64,000 bases of DNA, taken from assembly GCA_039989895.1 (NCBI GenBank), contig JBDXGY010000004.1:85587-149586 (forward strand), in the 5' to 3' direction. The stretch comes from Hyphomicrobiales bacterium (GTDB lineage: Bacteria; Pseudomonadota; Alphaproteobacteria; Rhizobiales; JACESI01). The position numbers and the translations under genes are program-made. Positions 9,458 to 19,998 of this stretch are shown piece by piece; within the stretch, counting starts at the first letter, position 1, and the number at the start of each line of letters is the position of its first letter. The notes below the pieces were generated by a model, which ran no database searches, had not been told where the DNA came from, and saw only the letters and a list, made by a program, of their open reading frames with translations.

Positions 9458-10435
9458 ATGACAAAGCCAGATATCCATTTTGATAAACCTATACGTGGCC
9501 GCATATACGACAGTATTTTAGAGACGATCGGCAATACCCCGCTTGTGCGCATTCCCACTCTTGCCGCAGAACATGGCGCGCTCGGTGACATTTGCGTTAA
9601 ATGCGAGTTTTTCAATCCCATAGCCAGTGTGAAAGACCGCATCGGCGTGAATATGATTTTGGACCTTGAGCGTCAAGGCATAATCAAATCAGATACAACG
9701 CTGGTTGAGCCAACCTCCGGCAACACCGGCATTGCGCTTGCCTTTGCCGCTGCCGCGCGTGGCTATCGCTTGATTTTGACCATGCCAGAAAGCATGTCTA
9801 TTGAACGCCGCAAAATGGTGGCTCTGCTTGGTGCGGAATTGGTGTTGACCCCACGCGAAAAAGGCATGGGCGGCGCCATCGCCAAAGCCGAAGAATTATT
9901 GAGTGAAATTGATGGCGCGGTTATGCCAAGCCAGTTTTCCAATCCCGCCAATCCGGAAATCCACAAACAAACCACAGCCGAAGAAATCTGGAATGATACT
10001 GGCGGCGATGTTGATGTAATTATCGCAGGCGTTGGCACCGGCGGCACCTTCACTGGCCTTGGACAAGTGCTCAAAGCCCGCAAACAAGATATCAAAATGA
10101 TCGCAGTAGAACCCACAGCAAGCCCTGTCCTATCAGGTGGTAACCCCGGCCCTCATATGATCCAAGGCATTGGTGCTGGCTTCGTGCCTGACAATATGGA
10201 CACGTCTTTCATGGATGAGGTCATTCAGGTCGACAATGAAAAAGCTTTTGAGATCGCTCGTCTGGTTGCAGCAAAAGAAGGCCTTCCTGTTGGCATTTCA
10301 TCAGGCGCCGCCATCTTTGCAGCTCTAGAGGTCGCAGCCCGCAAAGAGATGCAAGGCAAACGCATCGTCGTGATCGCTGCCTCTTTCGCTGAGCGCTATC
10401 TCTCAACAATATTGTTTGAAGGTTTAGGCGAATAA
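9458..10435 (+). CDS. cysK: cysteine synthase (O-acetylserine sulfhydrylase)
   Basis: This cytosolic PLP enzyme makes L-cysteine from O-acetylserine and sulfide. The 325-residue product has the PLP-lysine motif [15 protein letters not shown] near residue 55, the substrate loop [16 protein letters not shown], the phosphate cup [12 protein letters not shown] and the C-terminal [21 protein letters not shown] lies just before ATG 9458. The gene is divergent from the B12-riboswitch/hupE unit, and the gamma-glutamylcyclotransferase-like gene follows after 4 bp, so they form an operon with a thiol-metabolism flavour. Confidence 0.95.
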   Translation: MTKPDIHFDKPIRGRIYDSILETIGNTPLVRIPTLAAEHGALGDICVKCEFFNPIASVKDRIGVNMILDLERQGIIKSDTTLVEPTSGNTGIALAFAAAARGYRLILTMPESMSIERRKMVALLGAELVLTPREKGMGGAIAKAEELLSEIDGAVMPSQFSNPANPEIHKQTTAEEIWNDTGGDVDVIIAGVGTGGTFTGLGQVLKARKQDIKMIAVEPTASPVLSGGNPGPHMIQGIGAGFVPDNMDTSFMDEVIQVDNEKAFEIARLVAAKEGLPVGISSGAAIFAALEVAARKEMQGKRIVVIAASFAERYLSTILFEGLGE

Positions 10436-10439
10436 AACA

Positions 10440-11000
10440 TTGAGCGAAACATCTTGGTTCTTTGGTTATGGGTCGCTTGTTAATTGCCACACCCATGATT
10501 ACCCCGACCCTAAGCCGACAACATTAAAAGGTTGGCGGCGCAGATGGGTGCAAACGCCTGTGACCAAATTTTGTTTCCTCAGCGCCAACCCTATTGGACA
10601 AGGGGCAATCGACGGGCTGATTGCGCGTGTGCCCAATGATGATTGGCAAGCGCTCGATATACGCGAGACATCCTATATCCGCCATCCAGTCGGCAACCTT
10701 GTTGATCCTCCAACTGTGGCTGAAGAAATTCAGGCCTATTCGGTTCCACCAAAAACCTACGACATAACCTCAGAGCCAAAACCAATTTTGCTCAGTTATC
10801 TTGATGTCGTTTTAATGGGGTATGACAGAGTTTTTGGCCGTGAGGGGGTAACAAAGTTTATTCACACGACCGACAGCTGGGAACGTCCCATTCTCAATGA
10901 TCGCAGCGCTCCAATTTATCCTCGCCACCAAACCTTGACCCCAACCGATCAGGTTTGGATTGATGAGCTTTTGAAAACATTGCCGTCCCATTTAATATAA
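10440..11000 (+). CDS. gamma-glutamylcyclotransferase-like protein
   Basis: The 186-residue product begins MSETSWFFGYGSLVN. The FGYGSL motif marks the AIG2/gamma-glutamylcyclotransferase fold, whose enzymes release 5-oxoproline from gamma-glutamyl amines or glutathione. TLKGWRRRW is also a family feature, and GLIARVPNDDWQALDIRE fits the segment carrying the catalytic acid, E or D. Start TTG 10440 is only 4 bp after the cysK stop, so translation is probably coupled. The substrate cannot be told from sequence. The window also carries a 5-oxoprolinase gene 20 kb away, which would recycle the same product. Confidence 0.8.
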   Translation: MSETSWFFGYGSLVNCHTHDYPDPKPTTLKGWRRRWVQTPVTKFCFLSANPIGQGAIDGLIARVPNDDWQALDIRETSYIRHPVGNLVDPPTVAEEIQAYSVPPKTYDITSEPKPILLSYLDVVLMGYDRVFGREGVTKFIHTTDSWERPILNDRSAPIYPRHQTLTPTDQVWIDELLKTLPSHLI

Positions 11001-11003
11001 AAA

Positions 11004-11032
11004 ACCCGGGAGCGCATCGTGCGACCCCGGGT
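11004..11032. terminator. bidirectional terminator
   Basis: Stem ACCCGGG/CCCGGGT (11004-11010 with 11026-11032), with inner GCGCA/TGCG pairing, flanked by A4 on one side and ATTTG on the other. It lies between convergent genes and can serve both. Confidence 0.7.
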
Positions 11033-11064
11033 ATTTGTAAGCATGGTTGCAACAATAAAGCCGC

Positions 11065-12603
11065 TTATTTGAACTTCTTGATCTCACCAGTTTTCAGGCG
11101 AGTGAGATATGAGCTTAGTTCAGTCTTCACAATTGGCATCAAGAAATAAAGCCCCGTGATATTGACAACCGCCATCGCAAAGATCGCAGCATCTGAGAAA
11201 TCAATCACTGGACCAAGCTGAGCCGCAGCACCAATCACGATAAAGACACAGAAAATTATTTTAAAAACCATCTCTTTATTTTTGCCTTCACCAAAAAGGT
11301 AAGTCCACGCTTTCAACCCATAATAAGACCATGAGATCATTGTTGAAAATGCAAACAGAATAACCGCAACGGCCAGCACATAAGGGAACCAGCTAAGACC
11401 AGAAGCAAAGGCTGCCGATGTCAATTCAACTCCTGATGTCCCGCTTGCGGTCTTGATTGTACTGCCTTCGACGACATAAAGTCCTGTGGTTGGATCAATC
11501 AATAACTGACCAGAAATGGTGATGACCAAAGCTGTCATCGTACAGATAACAACGGTATCAATAAAAGGCTCTAACAGTGACACAAAGCCTTCTGTGATCG
11601 GTTCTTTTGTACGCACTGCTGAGTGAGCAATCGCCGCAGAACCAACACCCGCCTCATTCGAGAAGGCGGCGCGCTTGAAGCCTTGGATCAAGGCACCAAC
11701 AAAGCCGCCAGCAACACCAAGACCAGTAAAGGCGCCATCAAAAATCTGTCCGAAAGCCCAACCAATTTTATCAAAATTTATAATCAGGATAATCAAAGCA
11801 GCTCCCACATAGATGATCGCCATGAAAGGCATTACTTTATCGGTCACTTTAGCGATAGATTTAATGCCCCCAACAATCACAGCATAAACAACAACAGCAA
11901 AAAACACACCGGTTATCCAGCCGGGAAAATCTCCCGTAATGCCCGAAATCTGGGCATGGGCTTGATTGGCCTGAAACATATTACCGCCGCCAATTGCGCC
12001 CAGAATACAAAAAATAGAGAAGACAACAGCGAGTATCTTACCACCTGGTATGCCGCGCTCAGCAAAACCCTTGGACATATAATACATAGGACCGCCAGAC
12101 ACCGAACCATCGGCATATTCATTGCGGTATTTCACACCAAGCGTACATTCCGTAAATTTAGTGGCCATACCCAAAAGACCAGCCAAAATCATCCAAAATG
12201 TTGCCCCCGGTCCGCCAATACTGACCGCGACAGCAACACCGGCAATATTACCAAGTCCAACAGTGCCAGACAGCGCCGTTGCCAAAGCCTGAAAGTGACT
12301 AACCTCACCAGGGTCCTTTGGATCAGAATATTTTCCTCTGACAATCTGTAGAGAATGAGAAAACGCTCTGATTTGAATAAACCCAAAATACAGCGTAAAA
12401 ATCGTTGCAGCGATGACCAGCCACATCACGATCCATGGAAAACTTGTTCCCGGAATAGGCGCAAAGATAAGGCTAACGAAAGGTCCCGTTATTTCCGCAA
12501 AAGCAGCATTCACTGCTTCATCTATTCTATGCACCTCTTGTGCTGCAGCAACACTTGAACTCAAACCAAGCACTGCAATCGTCGATAAAATAATATTTCT
12601 CAT
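11065..12603 (-). CDS. sodium:alanine/glycine symporter (AGCS family)
   Basis: AGCS proteins import alanine or glycine with Na+. The 512-residue product has about ten or eleven hydrophobic segments and the family signatures [21 protein letters not shown] (around residue 105), [11 protein letters not shown] and [16 protein letters not shown]. The N-terminus ([21 protein letters not shown]) resembles a signal peptide, as in several marine members. It is a single gene with no partner on its strand; murB lies 168 bp upstream of it in the same direction, so it occupies the place where ddl would normally follow murB. Confidence 0.92.
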   Translation of the reverse strand: MRNIILSTIAVLGLSSSVAAAQEVHRIDEAVNAAFAEITGPFVSLIFAPIPGTSFPWIVMWLVIAATIFTLYFGFIQIRAFSHSLQIVRGKYSDPKDPGEVSHFQALATALSGTVGLGNIAGVAVAVSIGGPGATFWMILAGLLGMATKFTECTLGVKYRNEYADGSVSGGPMYYMSKGFAERGIPGGKILAVVFSIFCILGAIGGGNMFQANQAHAQISGITGDFPGWITGVFFAVVVYAVIVGGIKSIAKVTDKVMPFMAIIYVGAALIILIINFDKIGWAFGQIFDGAFTGLGVAGGFVGALIQGFKRAAFSNEAGVGSAAIAHSAVRTKEPITEGFVSLLEPFIDTVVICTMTALVITISGQLLIDPTTGLYVVEGSTIKTASGTSGVELTSAAFASGLSWFPYVLAVAVILFAFSTMISWSYYGLKAWTYLFGEGKNKEMVFKIIFCVFIVIGAAAQLGPVIDFSDAAIFAMAVVNITGLYFLMPIVKTELSSYLTRLKTGEIKKFK

Positions 12604-12771
12604 AGTATTCCGCCCCTAATTAGTAACATGAGCGCTTGAGCTCATGCCAATATCCGCACAGATACTCTGCGCGCCCTAGCCTTACATAAAGTATAGTATT
12701 TTTTTTGATTAAAAAGAAAGGGCATCAAAATTTAACGTTACACAAGAAGTATAACTTCCAAGGCATGACGC

Positions 12772-13731
12772 TTATCCCTGCCCCATAAATTCAGGTACTT
12801 CAACACCTTCTGGCCACAGGCCAAGCCGTTTGATTTCCCAGTGCAATCTAACGCCGGAGTTTTCCAAAACGCGCGCGCGCACGGTTTCGCCAAGCGTCTC
12901 CAGATCAGTGCCCGTGGCGCTTCCTGTATTGATCATGAAATTACAATGCATCTCGCTCATTTGCGCGCCGCCAACCAACAAACCACGACAGCCCGCCGCA
13001 TCAACCTCTTTCCATGCGCTCGTGCCTTCAGGGTTTTTGAACGTCGAGCCACCGGTTTTTTCTTTTACCGGTTGCACTGTCTCGCGGTGATGCTGAACCG
13101 CATCCATCTGCTCGCGAATAGCTTCTTTATCAGCCGGCACACCTTCATAAAGTGCCTCGGTAAAAATCAACTCATCCGCCGCTTGTGAATGACGATAAGA
13201 ATATCCCATATCGGCATTGCTAAACACATGACGCTTCCCTTTGCGATCAAGGGCCACCACCTCAACCACGCGATCTTTAGTTTCTGTTCCGTTGGCGCCT
13301 GCGTTCATGCGAAGCGCACCGCCAATGCCACCGGGGATACCATGATAAAAGGCAAAGCCATCAAGACCATTATCAAGCGCAAAAGCCGCAAACCGCTTGT
13401 CAGGGATCGCCGTACCCGCACGGATATGCGTTTCCCCTTCCATCGCAACAGCGCCAAACCCCTTGGCCGAAAGGCGGATCACCACACCGGGAATACCACC
13501 ATCACGCACCAACAAATTTGACCCGATACCAACCACCATGACCGGCACATCAGCAGGTAAATTTTCTAAAAAGAAAGCAAGATCAGCTTCATCAGCCGGT
13601 TGGAACATAAGCTGTGCAGGACCACCAACACGAAACCATGTCAACTTGCTCATATCAGCATTGGCCGTCAATCGCCCTCGGATTTCATCGCTCCATGGCC
13701 GAAAACTAGGCAGCAGGTCAGGAAAGGCCAT
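12772..13731 (-). CDS. murB: UDP-N-acetylmuramate dehydrogenase MurB
   Basis: MurB is the FAD enzyme that reduces UDP-GlcNAc-enolpyruvate to UDP-MurNAc in the cytosol. The product (about 319 residues) has [13 protein letters not shown] and [22 protein letters not shown] (FAD binding), [23 protein letters not shown] and [10 protein letters not shown], and belongs to the type I-like alphaproteobacterial group. I use ATG 13731, 10 nt after GGAG. A TTG two codons earlier (13737), 4 nt after the same GGAG, is also possible and would overlap the murC stop. It is the last gene of the proximal dcw block before the 6-kb interruption. Confidence 0.96.
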   Translation of the reverse strand: MAFPDLLPSFRPWSDEIRGRLTANADMSKLTWFRVGGPAQLMFQPADEADLAFFLENLPADVPVMVVGIGSNLLVRDGGIPGVVIRLSAKGFGAVAMEGETHIRAGTAIPDKRFAAFALDNGLDGFAFYHGIPGGIGGALRMNAGANGTETKDRVVEVVALDRKGKRHVFSNADMGYSYRHSQAADELIFTEALYEGVPADKEAIREQMDAVQHHRETVQPVKEKTGGSTFKNPEGTSAWKEVDAAGCRGLLVGGAQMSEMHCNFMINTGSATGTDLETLGETVRARVLENSGVRLHWEIKRLGLWPEGVEVPEFMGQG

Positions 13732-13733
13732 GA

Positions 13734-15143
13734 TCAAGCATCTCCAAGAGCTGCTAACTCGTCTGGCAATTTATACGCCCAAGCCGTTATATTACCCGCA
13801 CCTAACAGCATCACATAATCACCGGCGCTCGCCTCAGCAGCAACAATCGAGGCAAGGTCTGAAGGGCCTTCTGTAACGAGCACATTACGATGACCGCCTG
13901 TGCGCAATCCATTGGCCAAACCATCACGATCAGCCCCTTCAATCAAGGTCTCTCCTGCCTCATAAACCGGAGCAACGATAACTGTGTCAGCATCATTGAA
14001 ACAGGTACAAAAATCATCAAACAAACTATGAAGTCGTGAATAGCGATGCGGTTGCACCACGGCGATCACCTTGCCTTGTGCTGCCGCGCGCGCAGCTTTT
14101 AGCACACTAGTAATCTCAACGGGGTGATGACCATAGTCATCAAATATCTCGACGCCTTTCCATGAACCAGTATGGGTAAAGCGACGTTTGACACCAGAGA
14201 ATGAAGCAAGCCCGTCACGAATATCATCGGGTGATATGCCCAACGCATTGGCAACCGCAATGGCCGCCGTAGCATTTGAGACATTGTGGTGGCCAGGCAT
14301 TGGCAAAAGCAAATTGGGTATTTCGATTTCTTCGCCTGAGCGCCGGTTATTTAGTGTCACAGTAAACCGAGTAGAGCCACCTTCAGCGCGTACGTCACTA
14401 AAGCGCACATCAGCTTGCGGGTTTTCACCGTAAGTCACAATACGTCGATCAGCGATTTGACCAACCAGCTGCTGCACATCAACATCATCCGTACACATCA
14501 CCGCAAAACCATAAAACGGCACATTTTCGACAAAGCGCGTAAAGGCTGCTTTGATGGCATCAAAATCACCGTAATGATCAAGATGTTCCGGGTCCATATT
14601 AGTCACCACAGCAACGTCAGCGGGAAGCTTCACGAAGGTTCCATCGGATTCGTCAGCCTCCACGACCATCCAGTCACCATCTCCCATGCGCGCATTGGTG
14701 CCATAGGCATTGATGATCCCACCGTTGATCACAGTCGGATCTTTTTGTCCTGCTTCCAACAGGGCTGCGACCATAGAAGTTGTCGTTGTTTTGCCATGGG
14801 TGCCGCCAATAGCGATAGCTGATTTGAAGCGCATCAATTCTGCCAGCATTTCCGCCCGTCGCACCACCGGTAAAACCCGGTCACGTGCTGCCATCAGTTC
14901 CGGATTATCCGCTTTAATAGCTGAAGAAACCACGACCACCTCGGCATCACCAAGGTTATCTGCGTGATGGCCAACTTTGACTTCGATTCCCTTACCACGA
15001 AGGCGCACAACATTAGCGCCATCCGACATATCAGATCCCTGCACCGTGTAGCCAAGTGTCTGCAGTACTTCCGCAATCCCACTCATGCCAATACCGCCAA
15101 TGCCGACGAAATGAACCGGTCCAATATTTTGCGGCATTTTCAT
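13734..15143 (-). CDS. murC: UDP-N-acetylmuramate--L-alanine ligase MurC
   Basis: MurC adds the first amino acid, L-alanine, to UDP-MurNAc. The 469-residue product has the N-terminal Rossmann-like block [18 protein letters not shown], the ATP P-loop [42 protein letters not shown] and the C-terminal block [19 protein letters not shown]. It lies 21 bp after murG and abuts murB, so these three are likely read from one transcript. Confidence 0.98.
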   Translation of the reverse strand: MKMPQNIGPVHFVGIGGIGMSGIAEVLQTLGYTVQGSDMSDGANVVRLRGKGIEVKVGHHADNLGDAEVVVVSSAIKADNPELMAARDRVLPVVRRAEMLAELMRFKSAIAIGGTHGKTTTTSMVAALLEAGQKDPTVINGGIINAYGTNARMGDGDWMVVEADESDGTFVKLPADVAVVTNMDPEHLDHYGDFDAIKAAFTRFVENVPFYGFAVMCTDDVDVQQLVGQIADRRIVTYGENPQADVRFSDVRAEGGSTRFTVTLNNRRSGEEIEIPNLLLPMPGHHNVSNATAAIAVANALGISPDDIRDGLASFSGVKRRFTHTGSWKGVEIFDDYGHHPVEITSVLKAARAAAQGKVIAVVQPHRYSRLHSLFDDFCTCFNDADTVIVAPVYEAGETLIEGADRDGLANGLRTGGHRNVLVTEGPSDLASIVAAEASAGDYVMLLGAGNITAWAYKLPDELAALGDA

Positions 15144-15164
15144 GAAGGCTTCTCCTAAATTACC

Positions 15165-16295
15165 TTAAACTTCTTCGACCACGTTTTGATCGAGTTTTTG
15201 CCCTGACGCAAGCGCTACTGCTGCATTTGCCAATCGTTGTGCAGCATCTGGGCGCCCTTGCGCTTTAGCTTTCGCAGCAACATCCGTCAAAATTGACTGA
15301 TTCCCCATCAAGCGTATCAATTCAACTGCCAACCATTCAGGCGTCATCTCGCTTTGCTTTTTCATCCATCCTCCGCCGCTTTCAACCAGTGACGCGGCAT
15401 TCGCAGCCTGATCATGGTCAAGGGCATGTGGATAAGGAACAAGAATAGCAGGCCGGCCGATCACAGCCAATTCCGCTGTTGTTGACGCGCCTGAGCGACA
15501 AATCACCAAGTGACTATCAGCGATACGTGAGGGCATATCATCAAAGAACGTCGCCACATCTGCGCGCACATCCATCACATCATAAGCTGAGCGCACCGCT
15601 TGTTCATCTTCTGCTCGCGCCTGTTGTACAATTTTCAAACGACCACGCGAGCTATCATCAAGCAAACCAATTGCCTTTAGCACAACAGCAGAAAAAAATT
15701 GCGCCCCCTGACTGCCACCAAAAACAGTGAGATGAAAATCACCATCAGACTCAGGAGCTTTATAGGTATTTTTAGCCGCATCCAAAACCGTGTCACGCAC
15801 CGGATTACCGGTATAAATTGTCTGCCTCATCATGCGGGAAGAAAGCGGCAGACCAAGAGCCACAGCTTTCACCTTATTGCTTAAAAGCCAATTCGCTCGG
15901 CCAAGAACCGCATTTGCTTCATGGATCATTGTCGGCACACCCTTGGTAGCAGCCGCCATCACAGGCGGCACCGTTGGATAACCGCCAAAGCCCACCACAA
16001 CATCAGGTTTTGTCTTACTGATAAGGCGACGACCAGCAAGATACCCCTTACCCAGAGACAAAACAGCCTTTGCCAATTTCAATGGATTACGACCAGCGAA
16101 AGTCGCCGATGGTACTTTATGTCGGACCGAAGCTGGAAAATCAGCAGCATAACGCTCGATGCGTTCATCTGAGACAAGATGCACATCAAAGCCGCGCCGG
16201 ATCAATTCACTGGCAAGCGCATGTGCAGGAAACAAATGTCCTCCTGTGCCCCCTGCGCACAAAAGGGCGCGCTTCTTATTTTTATCAATTTCCAT
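15165..16295 (-). CDS. murG: lipid II synthase MurG
   Basis: MurG is the membrane-associated glycosyltransferase that adds GlcNAc to lipid I, making lipid II. The 376-residue product begins with the glycine-rich acceptor loop LCAGGTGGHLFPAHALASEL, and has VVGFGGYPTVPPVMAA, FGGSQGA, and the donor-site block ICRSGASTTAELAVIGRPAILVPYPHALDHDQ. Six bp separate it from ftsW. Confidence 0.98.
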   Translation of the reverse strand: MEIDKNKKRALLCAGGTGGHLFPAHALASELIRRGFDVHLVSDERIERYAADFPASVRHKVPSATFAGRNPLKLAKAVLSLGKGYLAGRRLISKTKPDVVVGFGGYPTVPPVMAAATKGVPTMIHEANAVLGRANWLLSNKVKAVALGLPLSSRMMRQTIYTGNPVRDTVLDAAKNTYKAPESDGDFHLTVFGGSQGAQFFSAVVLKAIGLLDDSSRGRLKIVQQARAEDEQAVRSAYDVMDVRADVATFFDDMPSRIADSHLVICRSGASTTAELAVIGRPAILVPYPHALDHDQAANAASLVESGGGWMKKQSEMTPEWLAVELIRLMGNQSILTDVAAKAKAQGRPDAAQRLANAAVALASGQKLDQNVVEEV

Positions 16296-16301
16296 AGAAT
16301 A

Positions 16302-17465
16302 TTACGCAGCCATACCAGTAGGCACACCATGTTCCTTACGCGGGTTTAAACTCATTCGTGATGGCTTGGGTCGCTTTCGCGAAAGACCAAGCACCATCCC
16401 CATACCAGTCGCAATAGAAAGCATCGACGACCCACCATAAGAGATAAATGGCAAAGTCATGCCCTTGGTTGGTACAAGCTGCAAATTCACCGCCATATTG
16501 ATCGCAGCCTGAACACCAAACATAATGATCAACCCCCCAACGGCCAAACGGACAAAGGTATCATCTTGACGGAAACCTAGATAAAGCCCGCGCATAACCA
16601 AAAGCATAAAGAACAGCACGAGGACAAGACACGCTATGATGCCAAACTCTTCACCAATCACGGCAAAAATAAAATCTGTATGGGAGTCTGGAACATTGCG
16701 CTTCACAACGCCTTCTCCCGGTCCTCGACCATACCATCCGCCACTGAAAAAAGCCTCAAGTGCTTTTGTCACCTGATAATTATCGCCGGATTCAGGATTA
16801 ATAAAGCGGTCGATACGTCCCGTGACATGAGGAATAAATAAGTAGGCCGCCCCCATCCCTCCCATGCTCATAGCACCAAGAATAAAAATCCAGATCCAAG
16901 ATAAACCAGCCATGAAGAAAACCGCACACCATGTCAGTGTTATAAGTGCCGTTTGACCAATATCTGGTTGCGCCACCAAAAGCGCCCCGAAAATAACCAA
17001 AAGAACCATGGCAAACACATTACCTGGAATTTCAGGACGGCGCGCATTTTCAGAAAAGAACCAAGCGATCAGCAAAATAAAAGCCGGTTTAACAATTTCA
17101 GAGGGTTGCAGCGAAAATCCTGCCAATGATATCCAGCGGCGTGAACCTTTCACTGCATCACCAGCAAAAAGCGTGTAAACCATAAGCCCAATACCGGCAC
17201 AAAACATCAAAAGAGCAAAACGCCTTATGAGCTTCGGCGGCAAAAACGAAACACCAAGCATCAGCCCAATGGCTGGGACAGCAAAAAATGCATGGCGTTT
17301 GACGAAGTAATTGCTGTTAAGACCAAGCTGTTCAGCAGTGGCAGGACTGGCCGCAAATGATAATATCAAACCAATAAAAATCAACCCGATAAGACCAAAA
17401 AGCATAGGTTTATCAATGGTCCACCACCAGTTAGCAAACAATGATCTATCAGCTCTTGAAACCAT
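16302..17465 (-). CDS. ftsW: peptidoglycan glycosyltransferase FtsW
   Basis: FtsW is the SEDS-family septal peptidoglycan polymerase and works with FtsI. The 387-residue product has about ten membrane segments. Conserved loops include RWISLAGFSLQPSEIVKPAFI, the long periplasmic loop with GWYGRGPGEGVVKRNVPDSHTDFIFAVIGEEFG, and PFISYGGSSMLS. It sits between murD and murG as in most dcw clusters. Confidence 0.97.
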   Translation of the reverse strand: MVSRADRSLFANWWWTIDKPMLFGLIGLIFIGLILSFAASPATAEQLGLNSNYFVKRHAFFAVPAIGLMLGVSFLPPKLIRRFALLMFCAGIGLMVYTLFAGDAVKGSRRWISLAGFSLQPSEIVKPAFILLIAWFFSENARRPEIPGNVFAMVLLVIFGALLVAQPDIGQTALITLTWCAVFFMAGLSWIWIFILGAMSMGGMGAAYLFIPHVTGRIDRFINPESGDNYQVTKALEAFFSGGWYGRGPGEGVVKRNVPDSHTDFIFAVIGEEFGIIACLVLVLFFMLLVMRGLYLGFRQDDTFVRLAVGGLIIMFGVQAAINMAVNLQLVPTKGMTLPFISYGGSSMLSIATGMGMVLGLSRKRPKPSRMSLNPRKEHGVPTGMAA

Positions 17466-17514
17466 AAACGTCCCTATTCTCTGCCCACGCGTAAATTTTA
17501 TCTGCTTCGCAGCT

Positions 17515-18882
17515 CTATTTCAATGCCAACCGAACTGCATCCTTGAAGGCATCGCCTCGCTTTTCAAAACTCACGAACTGATCCCAGCTAGCACAAGCTG
17601 GAGACAATAATACGGCAACCGTTTGATTGTTTTCCACTACGTGAGATAACGCCATTTCAACAGCGCTCTTGGTCGCATTGTCTATAGTCCCACATTTTGA
17701 AAAAGCTACCTTACCTTCAAGAATATCAGCGAAACTATCTGTTGCTTCACCAACCAAAAAAGCGTGCATGATTCTAGGAAAGAAATCGTTAAGATTCTCA
17801 ATGCCGCCGTCTTTTGCCAATCCACCCAATATCCAATAAATCTCATCAAAACTCGCAAGCGCATGAGCGGCAGCATCCGCATTGGTTGCTTTGGAATCAT
17901 TGACAAAAACAACACCGTTCTTTTCCGCGACCTGCTCCATCCGATGTGCCAATCCTGGGAATGACGCAAGGCCTGCTTGGATATCATCATCGTGTAGGCC
18001 AGCTTTTCGGCACACAGCATAGGCCATGGCAGCATTTTGCAAGTTATGCTGACCGCGCAAGCTGGCAATGTCAGTAACATCTGCAACCGGGCAGCCCTCA
18101 GCCAAGATCACATTGCCATCAACTGTAATATCCCCATCATCAACAACAGAGACACGCTCTAATGAGACACCTTTCGCCTCAACATTCTTTGATATTTTCA
18201 CAGAGAAATCATCATCGACGCCAATGATCGCATGGTCAGCGTTCAATACAAGTCGGGCTTTCACATCAGAATAATTTTCTACCGTGCCATGCCGATCAAG
18301 ATGATCGGCGCTAATATTTAAATGAACACCGATACTGGGCTGCAAGGTTGGCGCCAAATCAATCTGATAAGACGAGCATTCCACCACATAGGCTTTGTCT
18401 GATGATAGCGCATCAAGCGTTAATACAGCGCGCCCAATGTTCCCGCCCATCTGCACATCAAGTCCTGCGTGCGATAAAATATGAGCGATCAGTGCCGTGG
18501 TGGTCGATTTGCCATTGGTGCCCGTGATAGCAACAAACTGACTGTCAGGTGCTATTGCCAGTCGCTCACGATTGAAAAGCTCAATATCACCGATAATTTC
18601 GATGCCAGCAGCATGCGCTTTTTTCACGCTCCAATGCGGCTCTGGATGTGTTAGCGGCACACCGGGCGATAAGATCAAAGCATCAAAGTTGCTGAAATCA
18701 ACATCTCGAAAATTAGCGGTTTCAATGCCTTCATCATTGGCGGCTTTGGCACGCGCTTCATTATCATCAAATGCCAAAACCTTGGCACCACCTTCAACAA
18801 GCCCCAAGGCAGTCGCTAGCCCTGAGCCGCCAAGGCCGAAAACCAGAACAGACTTATTCGCGAAAGTCGTAACCGCAATCAT
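17515..18882 (-). CDS. murD: UDP-N-acetylmuramoylalanine--D-glutamate ligase MurD
   Basis: MurD adds D-glutamate to UDP-MurNAc-L-Ala. The 455-residue product shows LVFGLGGSGLATALGLVEGG at the N-terminus, ILSPGVPLTHPEPH, the P-loop AITGTNGKSTTTALIAHIL, LNISADHLDRHGTVENY and the C-terminal NDSKATNADAAAHAL. The start lies 2 bp after the mraY stop, so translation is likely coupled. The 49-bp gap to ftsW is the second largest in this block. Confidence 0.98.
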   Translation of the reverse strand: MIAVTTFANKSVLVFGLGGSGLATALGLVEGGAKVLAFDDNEARAKAANDEGIETANFRDVDFSNFDALILSPGVPLTHPEPHWSVKKAHAAGIEIIGDIELFNRERLAIAPDSQFVAITGTNGKSTTTALIAHILSHAGLDVQMGGNIGRAVLTLDALSSDKAYVVECSSYQIDLAPTLQPSIGVHLNISADHLDRHGTVENYSDVKARLVLNADHAIIGVDDDFSVKISKNVEAKGVSLERVSVVDDGDITVDGNVILAEGCPVADVTDIASLRGQHNLQNAAMAYAVCRKAGLHDDDIQAGLASFPGLAHRMEQVAEKNGVVFVNDSKATNADAAAHALASFDEIYWILGGLAKDGGIENLNDFFPRIMHAFLVGEATDSFADILEGKVAFSKCGTIDNATKSAVEMALSHVVENNQTVAVLLSPACASWDQFVSFEKRGDAFKDAVRLALK

Positions 18883-18884
18883 GC

Positions 18885-19970
18885 TTATCTAAGTTTCAAT
18901 GTAGTCAGGCCAATCAGCGCCAAAATGAAAGCAATAATCCAAAAACGGATCACGACCTGCGGCTCTGTCCAACCTTTTTGTTCGAAATGGTGGTGAATAG
19001 GTGCCATGCGAAAAACACGCTTGCCTGTTGTTTTATAGGACGCCACTTGGATGATAACTGACACAGCCTCAAGCACAAACAAACCACCAATAATGGCCAA
19101 GACAATTTCATGTTTGGTCGCAACCGCAATCGTACCAAGCGCACCACCAAGACCAAGCGAGCCTGTGTCGCCCATAAAGATAGCAGCAGGCGGCGCATTA
19201 AACCACAAGAAGCCAAGCCCCGCGCCAATAATCGCACCGCAAATAATCGCAAGTTCGCCCGTTCCTGCGACATTATGAATTTGGAGGTAATCAGCAAAAA
19301 CCGCATTACCAGACAAATAAGCAATAAAGCCAAATGACCCCATGGCGATCATCACTGGCACAATGGCCAAACCATCAAGACCATCCGTTAAATTGACGGC
19401 ATTCCCTGTACCCACAATCACGAAGGCTGCGAATGGAATGAAAAAATATCCAAGGTTCAAAACAAAGTCTTTGACGAAAGGAAAAGTCAGGCTGGTCGCA
19501 AAAGAGGCATCTCCTTGATTTCCGATATACCAACACGCAAGGCCCGCAATCACAAATTCGAGCGCAAGACGTAATCTTCCAGAAAATCCTTTGTGACTTT
19601 GTGTACTCACCTTCAGATAATCATCGTAAAATCCAATGGCACCAAACCCAAGCGTCACAAAGATCACCATCTGAACATAGGGATTGCTCAAATCAGCCCA
19701 AAGCAGAGTTGAGACAAAAAGCCCCAACAAAATCATCAACCCGCCCATGGTCGGCGTTCCGGCCTTGGCTATGATGTGCGTTTGTGGACCGTCATCACGG
19801 ATAGGTTGCCCTTTGCCTTGGCGAACGCGCAAAGATTTTATGATCATTGGTCCAAATAAGAACACAACCAACATCGCTGTCACAGTGGCAAGGCCACCGC
19901 GAAATGTGATGTATCTAAATACATTCAATATTGGGAAACTATCAGAATATTCGCTAAGAAGTAGGAGCAT
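18885..19970 (-). CDS. mraY: phospho-MurNAc-pentapeptide transferase MraY
   Basis: MraY is the integral membrane enzyme that moves phospho-MurNAc-pentapeptide to undecaprenyl phosphate, giving lipid I. The 361-residue product has about ten membrane segments. The catalytic blocks are [19 protein letters not shown] (the DD pair), [35 protein letters not shown] and the cytoplasmic MAPIHHHFE. Confidence 0.98.
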   Translation of the reverse strand: MLLLLSEYSDSFPILNVFRYITFRGGLATVTAMLVVFLFGPMIIKSLRVRQGKGQPIRDDGPQTHIIAKAGTPTMGGLMILLGLFVSTLLWADLSNPYVQMVIFVTLGFGAIGFYDDYLKVSTQSHKGFSGRLRLALEFVIAGLACWYIGNQGDASFATSLTFPFVKDFVLNLGYFFIPFAAFVIVGTGNAVNLTDGLDGLAIVPVMIAMGSFGFIAYLSGNAVFADYLQIHNVAGTGELAIICGAIIGAGLGFLWFNAPPAAIFMGDTGSLGLGGALGTIAVATKHEIVLAIIGGLFVLEAVSVIIQVASYKTTGKRVFRMAPIHHHFEQKGWTEPQVVIRFWIIAFILALIGLTTLKLR

Positions 19971-19998
19971 TTTATCGCTTTGGTTGAGTTATCAAAAT

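Noticed and set aside
11623-12351. 242-codon plus-strand frame opposite the AGCS symporter
   Set aside because: Antisense shadow; the minus-strand frame has full AGCS signatures and this one has no recognisable domain.
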